DNA from: JBBIND01 sp037444075
GTDB taxonomy: Bacteria; Acidobacteriota; Terriglobia; Bryobacterales; Bryobacteraceae
DNA length: 49,003 nt
Assembly (NCBI GenBank): GCA_037444075.1
Contig: JBBIND010000024.1
Coordinates: 1 to 49,003, forward strand
Direction: 5' to 3'
Shown: positions 44,203 through 49,003 of the stretch, piece by piece
Numbering within the stretch: position 1 is the first letter of the stretch
Layout: each line of letters starts with the position of its first letter
Translations under genes and position numbers: made by a program
Notes under the pieces: model-generated
The model's database searches: none
What the model saw: the letters and a program-made list of their open reading frames with translations, nothing else
What the model was told of the DNA's origin: nothing

Positions 44203-45741
44203 TCAGTTCCTCCTATAGATCTCCACCACGGGCGCGCCCTTGGCGGTGATTCTCTTCATCAGAAGGTAGCGCGGCCCGGTGCGCTGTGCGCGCAATATGG
44301 CCGTGGACATGCGGTCGCCGGAGAACGTCACCGCCCATTCCTCTTTCAGAAACAGGTCGGGCCGCTGCACGGCTGCCTGCCAGTAGGGCCGGTTGTCTTC
44401 ATACAGGATCTCCTTGATCGGGATGCCGGCTGTCCTGTAAATGCCCACCAAATCCGGAAAAGATGTTGCGATGCCTCCGCCTCGGTAGTTGGCTTGCAGG
44501 TATTCGGCTGCCTCGCGGGTCCAGACGCGCCGCGCGGCGGAGTTTACCTCAGATTCCTTCCAGCAGATCCAGGCTTCCCGGTTGGGCGGGAGGAGCCAGG
44601 GTGATACGGCGAGGGCGACCACGCCAAGGGTCAGGACTTTGCGGAACCGAATAGTGGGCAACGCCGCGAGGGTTGCCCCGCCCAGGACCAGCAGCGGCAG
44701 CGCAGCCAGGCCGTAGCGCGTGTTGTAGTACGAGTACGGCCAAAGGTGCGGAACGAAGATCGGCGTGCCCGAGGAATAGATGCTGAGCGTGTAGAACAGC
44801 GGCGGAAGAGAGAACAGCACTGCCGGCCACAGCCGCCGTTTCCACAGGCAGGCCAGGACACCGGCCGCACCCAACATAGCCAGGGGCCAACCGGCGCAAA
44901 GCCTCACGGCGGACAGGAAATAGCGCCCCGCTTTCAGCCAGTCCCCGTCTCCCGGGTAGGGCTGCATTCCCGCTGCCATGCTGCGGGCGTAGATCGCTTT
45001 GGCGGACCATGGCCCGCGGTAGAACTCGAACGCATCACCGAAAAACCACCAGTTGTGGGCCAGCCAGTAGGCGGGACCCGCCGACGCGATTGCCGCGAAC
45101 AGCAGCGTGGCGATCCAGCGGCTGCGCTTTGCTGTCAACAGGAAGTAAGCGGCCACAAAGGGGATCAGGAACCACGCTTCGTACCGCGTCAGAGAGCCGG
45201 CCAAGGCCGCCAGGCCGGCGCCGGCGGCTGCCCATGGCGTGGAATTCCGGCGGAACAGCACCATGCAGTAAAACAGCCCGAACAAGGAGGCGAACATGAG
45301 GGCTTCCGTCATCGCCGTGGCCTGCAAATACAGGACGTTCGGGTTCCATGCGAATAGGGCCAAGGCTGCAAAGGCGGGCGTGCTGTGGTCAAACAGGAGC
45401 CGCACAGCGGCGAACAGGAACAGCCCGGCAGCCACAAAAGCCACGGCGGCAGGGATAGAGCCCGCCAAGCCGCTCGCCCAAAGGGCATCCTGGCCAATGA
45501 ACGGCAGCATCAGCCAGTGCGGGAGCGGCAGCCACACCGTCCCTATCTGGTAGGCGCCGGGCGTGCGGGAATCCACTATGCGCCTGGCAATGTTGAGATG
45601 CGCCTCCGCGTCTCCGTAGTAGAGGAGATGTCCGTGGTGCAGGAACCAGGTGAGCGCCGCCAGGCTGCATGCCACCAGCAGCAGCCCGGCGATGGAAATC
45701 TCAAAAATCCGTGAAAGCCTTGAATTCCTGGAACCGGCCAT
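44203..45741 (-). CDS. GT-C family membrane glycosyltransferase (PMT/ArnT-like)
   Basis: A 512-aa polytopic protein with about 10-12 membrane helices. The first periplasmic loop holds YYGDAEAHLNIARRIVDS, the acidic metal-site motif typical of GT-C enzymes using polyprenyl-phosphate sugars, followed by WLPLPHWLMLPF. The C-terminal ~100 residues form a soluble periplasmic domain. The acceptor may be a lipid, glycan or protein. The 5' end overlaps pfkB by 41 bp. Confidence 0.83.
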   Translation of the reverse strand: MAGSRNSRLSRIFEISIAGLLLVACSLAALTWFLHHGHLLYYGDAEAHLNIARRIVDSRTPGAYQIGTVWLPLPHWLMLPFIGQDALWASGLAGSIPAAVAFVAAGLFLFAAVRLLFDHSTPAFAALALFAWNPNVLYLQATAMTEALMFASLFGLFYCMVLFRRNSTPWAAAGAGLAALAGSLTRYEAWFLIPFVAAYFLLTAKRSRWIATLLFAAIASAGPAYWLAHNWWFFGDAFEFYRGPWSAKAIYARSMAAGMQPYPGDGDWLKAGRYFLSAVRLCAGWPLAMLGAAGVLACLWKRRLWPAVLFSLPPLFYTLSIYSSGTPIFVPHLWPYSYYNTRYGLAALPLLVLGGATLAALPTIRFRKVLTLGVVALAVSPWLLPPNREAWICWKESEVNSAARRVWTREAAEYLQANYRGGGIATSFPDLVGIYRTAGIPIKEILYEDNRPYWQAAVQRPDLFLKEEWAVTFSGDRMSTAILRAQRTGPRYLLMKRITAKGAPVVEIYRRN

Positions 45742-46618
45742 CGATTTCCGCTCGGGTCAGAGTCCGGAACCGCTCAACGCCAAACTGCTCGCAGCAGAAA
45801 CTGCCCAGCACCGAGCCGTAGATAACCGCCCGGCTCAGTTCTCTTCTGTCGATCTGTTTCGAGTTGAGATCGATCCCCCGCTCAGCCAGGTAGCCCACGA
45901 ATCCTCCGGCGAAGCAATCGCCGGCGCCGGTGGGGTCAAACACCTGTTCCAGCAGATAGCCGGGGACAATGAAGTAGTCATCCTTCCGGAACAGCATCGC
46001 GCCGTATTCGCCGCGCTTGATGACCACGGTGTTCGGTCCCATGCCCAGAATGGCTCGCGCCGCGCGCCGCAGGTTGGTTTCTCCTGACAGCATGCGCGCT
46101 TCGCTGTCATTCACCAGCAGGAAATCCCAATCGCGGATCGTATCGAGCAGTTCCTGGCGGTAATCCTGAATCCAGTAGTTCATCGTGTCGCCGCCCGTGA
46201 GCCGAACGCCGTCCATCTGGGCGCGTACGCTCTTCTGGAGGGCAGGCTGAATGTTGCCCAGCAGAAGGTAGGGGTGGGACCGGTAGCTGTCCGGAATCTT
46301 GGGACGGAAGCCTGCAAAGACGTTCAGGTCCGTGCGCAGCGTAGTGCGCTCATTCATGTCCTGCGAATACACGCCGGACCAGAAGAACGTCTTCCCGGGC
46401 GCTCGATCGAGACCGGTCAGGTCGATGCCTTTTCCAAGCAGCAGGTCGTAGTCGCCCTGCTCAAAGTCCTCTCCCACTACGGCGACGATGCCGGCCTCGG
46501 TGAAATAGCTGGCAGCCAGGGAGATATAAGTGCATGCTCCGCCGAGCATGCGTTCCACGCGGCCATGAGGCGTTTCCACTGCATCGTAAGCCACAGAGCC
46601 GACAACCACGAGTGACAT
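45701..46618 (-). CDS. PfkB-family carbohydrate/nucleoside kinase
   Basis: A 305-aa ribokinase-fold kinase. Its N-terminal MSLVVVGSVAYDAVETP and GGACTYISLAASYF form the substrate side. The C-terminal DPTGAGDCFAGGFVGYL (GAGD at 231-234) holds the catalytic Asp and anion hole. The substrate could be a sugar or an adenosine-like nucleoside. TACAAT at 46630-46625 ends 6 nt before the ATG, which fits a leaderless mRNA; AAGGA abuts the ATG too closely for a normal ribosome site. A GTG three codons on is an alternative start. Confidence 0.9.
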   Translation of the reverse strand: MSLVVVGSVAYDAVETPHGRVERMLGGACTYISLAASYFTEAGIVAVVGEDFEQGDYDLLLGKGIDLTGLDRAPGKTFFWSGVYSQDMNERTTLRTDLNVFAGFRPKIPDSYRSHPYLLLGNIQPALQKSVRAQMDGVRLTGGDTMNYWIQDYRQELLDTIRDWDFLLVNDSEARMLSGETNLRRAARAILGMGPNTVVIKRGEYGAMLFRKDDYFIVPGYLLEQVFDPTGAGDCFAGGFVGYLAERGIDLNSKQIDRRELSRAVIYGSVLGSFCCEQFGVERFRTLTRAEIDGRFQEFKAFTDF

Positions 46619-46624
46619 TCCTTG

Positions 46625-46630
46625 ATTGTA
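46625..46630 (-). promoter_or_regulatory. Possible -10 box of pfkB operon, 6 nt before the start codon
   Basis: TACAAT on the minus strand followed by six bases and the ATG. A start 6-7 nt downstream would coincide with the start codon. The -35 region has no good match. Confidence 0.4.
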
Positions 46631-46696
46631 CCGGCCCGGCCTGAAATGCGCAGCGCGCCGCGCCAGCTTACTACAATGGGAGCAAGTCAGACGGGC

Positions 46697-47839
46697 ATGT
46701 ATATACCATGGCGACATCTGGGCGGATTTCTGTTCCTCCTGTTCGCTTTGTGGCTGCACTGGAGCTTCGCGAACCGCCTCGTCGCGGCGACGGCCCGGCG
46801 CTACAGGCCAGTAATCCTGGCCGGGACTTCCATTTGCGGATTATGGCTTGTGGCGGCCTTTCTGATGGGCGTCCGCAGATTTGACTGGCTGTGGCCGGAC
46901 TATGTGTTGCGCGAGTGGACCCGGGGCGCGGCGTTAGTCTGGACGCTCTGCCTGTTCTGCTGGCTGGCCATCGACTCGCTGCGTCGGCGCCTGCCCGCCT
47001 TCGACCCCGGAAGAAGGAAGCTGCTGCTGGCCGCGCGCGGTGCTCTCTTTGCTGCTCCCGTGGCTGCCGCCGGCTTTGGTGTGCTGGCCGGGCGCAGCCG
47101 GTTGGTGCTCAACCAGGTCGACATAGCGTTTGGGGATCTGCCCGCTGATTTGAATGGACTGCGCATCGCGCAACTGACTGACATTCACCTCGGCCCGTTC
47201 CTGGAACTGCGGGAACTCGAGCGTGCCGTGGCCATGGCCAACGAAGCCAAACCCAACCTGGTGGTCGTGACAGGCGACCTGATTACCGCCCGCGCGCATC
47301 ACCTGGAGCGTTGCCTCAGGGCGCTGGCGGGTCTGCGTTCAGAGGCGGGTGTGCTGGGCTGCCTGGGGAATCACGAAATGTACGCCGCGTGTGAAGACGA
47401 GGCCCAAAGGTCGGGAGCCCGGTTGGGAATCCTGTTCCTGCGCCACAGCGCCGAGCGGCTGAGGTTTGGGAACGCATACCTGAATGTAGCCGGAGCCGAT
47501 CACCAGGCAGATCGCCGCTCATACCTGGCCGGCGCGGAGGCGCTGATTCGGCCGGACGATTTCAACGTGCTGCTTTCGCACAACCCGGATGTATTCCCGG
47601 TCGCTGCCCGGCAAGGCTACGATCTCACTTTGGCCGGCCACACTCACGGAGGGCAGGTGACCATCGAAGCTCTGAGCCAGTACCTGAATGTGGCCCGCTT
47701 CGCCACGCCTTTCGTGCGCGGCCTCTACCGGGAGAACCGTTCGGCGGTATATGTTGGATTGGGCATCGGCACTGTAGGGGTCCCGGCTCGGTTGGGAAGC
47801 CCCCCCGAGGTAGCCCTAATACGCTTATGCGGTACCTGA
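46697..47839 (+). CDS. Membrane-anchored metallophosphoesterase (YkuE-like)
   Basis: A 380-aa protein with about four N-terminal membrane helices (1-125) and a calcineurin-like phosphoesterase domain. The metal motifs are in order: TDIHLG, TGDL, LGNHEMY, SHNPD and AGHTHGGQ. Relatives act on phosphate esters at or near the membrane. ATG 46697 is used because it starts the first hydrophobic part. TACAAT (46672-46677) lies 19 nt upstream as a possible -10. An ATG at 46676 overlaps that box. It overlaps the next phosphoesterase gene by 13 bp. Confidence 0.87.
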   Translation: MYIPWRHLGGFLFLLFALWLHWSFANRLVAATARRYRPVILAGTSICGLWLVAAFLMGVRRFDWLWPDYVLREWTRGAALVWTLCLFCWLAIDSLRRRLPAFDPGRRKLLLAARGALFAAPVAAAGFGVLAGRSRLVLNQVDIAFGDLPADLNGLRIAQLTDIHLGPFLELRELERAVAMANEAKPNLVVVTGDLITARAHHLERCLRALAGLRSEAGVLGCLGNHEMYAACEDEAQRSGARLGILFLRHSAERLRFGNAYLNVAGADHQADRRSYLAGAEALIRPDDFNVLLSHNPDVFPVAARQGYDLTLAGHTHGGQVTIEALSQYLNVARFATPFVRGLYRENRSAVYVGLGIGTVGVPARLGSPPEVALIRLCGT

Positions 47840-48567
47840 TTGTAGCTGACATCCACTCCAATCTCGAGGCCTTGGAAGCCGTCATTAGGGATGCCCATGG
47901 CGCGTATGATCAGGTGGTCTGCTGTGGTGACGTTGTCGGCTACGGAGCTGACCCGGATGCCGTGACGGATTGGGTCAGGAAGAACGCCGCCCACTGCGTG
48001 AGGGGGAATCACGATAAGGTCTGTGCCGGGATGGCGGACGCCAGTTGGTTCAATTCCGCCGCCGCCCGGGCAGCGGCATGGACGCAGGAGCAGTTGAGTG
48101 AGGTTAACCGGAAGTTCCTTTGCGGCCTTCCCGAGGGTCCGCTGGAAGTAGGGTCTTTCCTTATCGCCCACGGTTCGCCGCTCGATGAAGACGACTACAT
48201 CGTCAGCCCCGCCGACGCAGCCAATCTGACCGGGTACCTCGACGCGCGCATCAGCTTCTTCGCCCACACCCACCTTCAGGGCGGCTATCAACTGCACCGC
48301 AACGGCGTGATTTCCCTGTCCGCGGTTGCTCCGAACCTCTCCGCGGCCACGGTGGAACTTGAAAACGATCCGTTCTACCTGCTCAACCCCGGGTCGGTCG
48401 GCCAGCCGCGCGACGGTGACCCGCGGGCGGCCTACCTGGTTTATGAGCCGGCCCGGCGCGTGGTTCATTTCAGGCGAGTCGTTTACGATATTGGGCAAGC
48501 GCAGCGCAAGATCGTTGCCGCGGGCCTTCCCGAACTGTTAGCCTCGCGGCTCGCGGACGGGCAATGA
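47827..48567 (+). CDS. Cytoplasmic metallophosphoesterase (YfcE/MJ0936-like)
   Basis: A 246-aa calcineurin-like phosphoesterase without signal or membrane segments. Metal-binding motifs are ADIHSNLEAL, CGDVVGYG, RGNHD, AHGSP and FAHTHLQG, followed by NPGSVGQPRDGDPRA. The family contains general phosphodiesterases and some nucleotidases; the substrate is unknown. Its start overlaps the upstream membrane phosphoesterase, so the two are coupled. Its 3' end overlaps uvrC on the other strand by 30 bp. Confidence 0.88.
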   Translation: MRYLIVADIHSNLEALEAVIRDAHGAYDQVVCCGDVVGYGADPDAVTDWVRKNAAHCVRGNHDKVCAGMADASWFNSAAARAAAWTQEQLSEVNRKFLCGLPEGPLEVGSFLIAHGSPLDEDDYIVSPADAANLTGYLDARISFFAHTHLQGGYQLHRNGVISLSAVAPNLSAATVELENDPFYLLNPGSVGQPRDGDPRAAYLVYEPARRVVHFRRVVYDIGQAQRKIVAAGLPELLASRLADGQ

Positions 48568-49003
48568 TCCGGCTTGGCCATCCAGGAACTCCCTGACCTT
48601 GCGCGCCGCGGACGGCCCGACAGCCTCTGCCAATTCCTCCTCGCTGGCCTCCCTGACGCGTTCCAGGCTGCCGATCTTCTCGAGCAGCTTGTGGATCGTC
48701 TTCGGGCCCACACCCGGGATCTGGCTGAGTTCAGAAGACAATCGCGACCGGGAGCGGCGGCTGCGATGAAAAGTCACCGCGAAGCGATGCGCTTCGTCGC
48801 GTATCTGCTGCACCAGGTGGAGCACGGGTGAATAGCGGTCCAGCAGGAAGGATTCGCTTTCCTGCCCGTGGACGTAAATGCGCTCCTCGCGCTTGGCGAT
48901 CGCCGCCAGCGGTTGATTGATGATGCCGGCTTCCTCGAGCGCCGCGGCAGCCGCGTGCAGTTGTCCCAGTCCACCGTCGATCAACACCAGGCCGGGCAGC
49001 GGC
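48538..49003 (-). CDS. uvrC: Excinuclease ABC subunit C, C-terminal part (runs off the window)
   Basis: The C-terminal ~154 residues of UvrC, which makes the 3' and 5' incisions in nucleotide excision repair. The RNase H-like 5'-incision domain is entered at LIDGGLGQL, with IAKREERIYVHG and the HLVQQIRDEAHRFAV block after it. A helix-hairpin-helix pair ends the protein (LSQIPGVGPKTIHKLLEKIG). The GIY-YIG and UVR domains lie beyond the right edge. The frame continues to the last base, so the gene is cut by the window rather than broken. Confidence 0.93.
   Translation of the reverse strand, partial: PLPGLVLIDGGLGQLHAAAAALEEAGIINQPLAAIAKREERIYVHGQESESFLLDRYSPVLHLVQQIRDEAHRFAVTFHRSRRSRSRLSSELSQIPGVGPKTIHKLLEKIGSLERVREASEEELAEAVGPSAARKVREFLDGQAGSLPVREPRG

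Overview
The window looks like chromosomal DNA of a GC-rich Gram-negative bacterium, most probably an acidobacterium related to Bryobacter/Solibacter. That placement is inferred from gene style: two large TonB-dependent receptors with an N-terminal carboxypeptidase-regulatory-like (Oar-type) domain, many envelope glycosyltransferases, an FG-GAP type protein and a sigma-54/c-di-GMP module. No phage, transposase, CRISPR array, rRNA or intact tRNA was seen. Genes are tightly packed with many 4-bp ATGA/GTGA overlaps. All boundaries were read by eye from the sequence and no database search was run.

Left part (1-9.5 kb). A complete iscR-iscS-iscU-iscA-hscB-hscA-iscX operon for Fe-S cluster assembly lacks the usual fdx ferredoxin gene. 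It is preceded by a TTGACA promoter and a 25-bp palindrome matching the E. coli type-1 IscR box layout. Next comes a c-di-GMP module: a PilZ protein overlapping a receiver-less sigma-54 activator on the minus strand, and divergently a membrane HD-GYP/GAF/GGDEF protein. The latter gene has a near-consensus -24/-12 promoter and two matching 13-bp palindromes 31 bp apart upstream.

Middle (9.5-26.5 kb). A four-gene peptide/nickel-type ABC importer with only one ATPase is followed by a 1258-aa TonB receptor and a secreted family-2 glycoside hydrolase. Then come housekeeping genes: glnA, xseA, guaB, efp, and selA translationally coupled to a secreted PIG-L deacetylase. Several convergent pairs overlap at their 3' ends.

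Right-middle (26.6-36.8 kb). A minus-strand surface-glycan cluster holds a flippase-like membrane protein, a GT4, a TPR/GT-C membrane protein, a DUF2304 protein, a dolichol-phosphate-mannose-synthase-like GT2 and a second GT2. Upstream lies a second TonB receptor coupled to a frameshifted FG-GAP gene. A core MetE-like protein is divergent from it.

Right end (36.8-49 kb). A cysteine-rich exported mini-protein (13 Cys in 72 residues) is paired with an exported TonB-C-domain protein. A HerA-like ATPase, a class A beta-lactamase-fold hydrolase with a DJ-1/PfpI gene, and a minus-strand group of pfkB, a GT-C enzyme, a dapF homologue lacking one catalytic Cys and a UDP-sugar dehydrogenase follow. 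Two overlapping metallophosphoesterases and the 3' part of uvrC close the window.

The most interesting items are the IscR-box isc operon with a zinc-finger HscB, the sigma-54/PilZ/HD-GYP-GGDEF circuit, the cysteine-rich peptide pair, the DapF Cys-to-Ser change, and a recurrent TACAAT box placed 6-9 nt before start codons that suggests leaderless transcripts.
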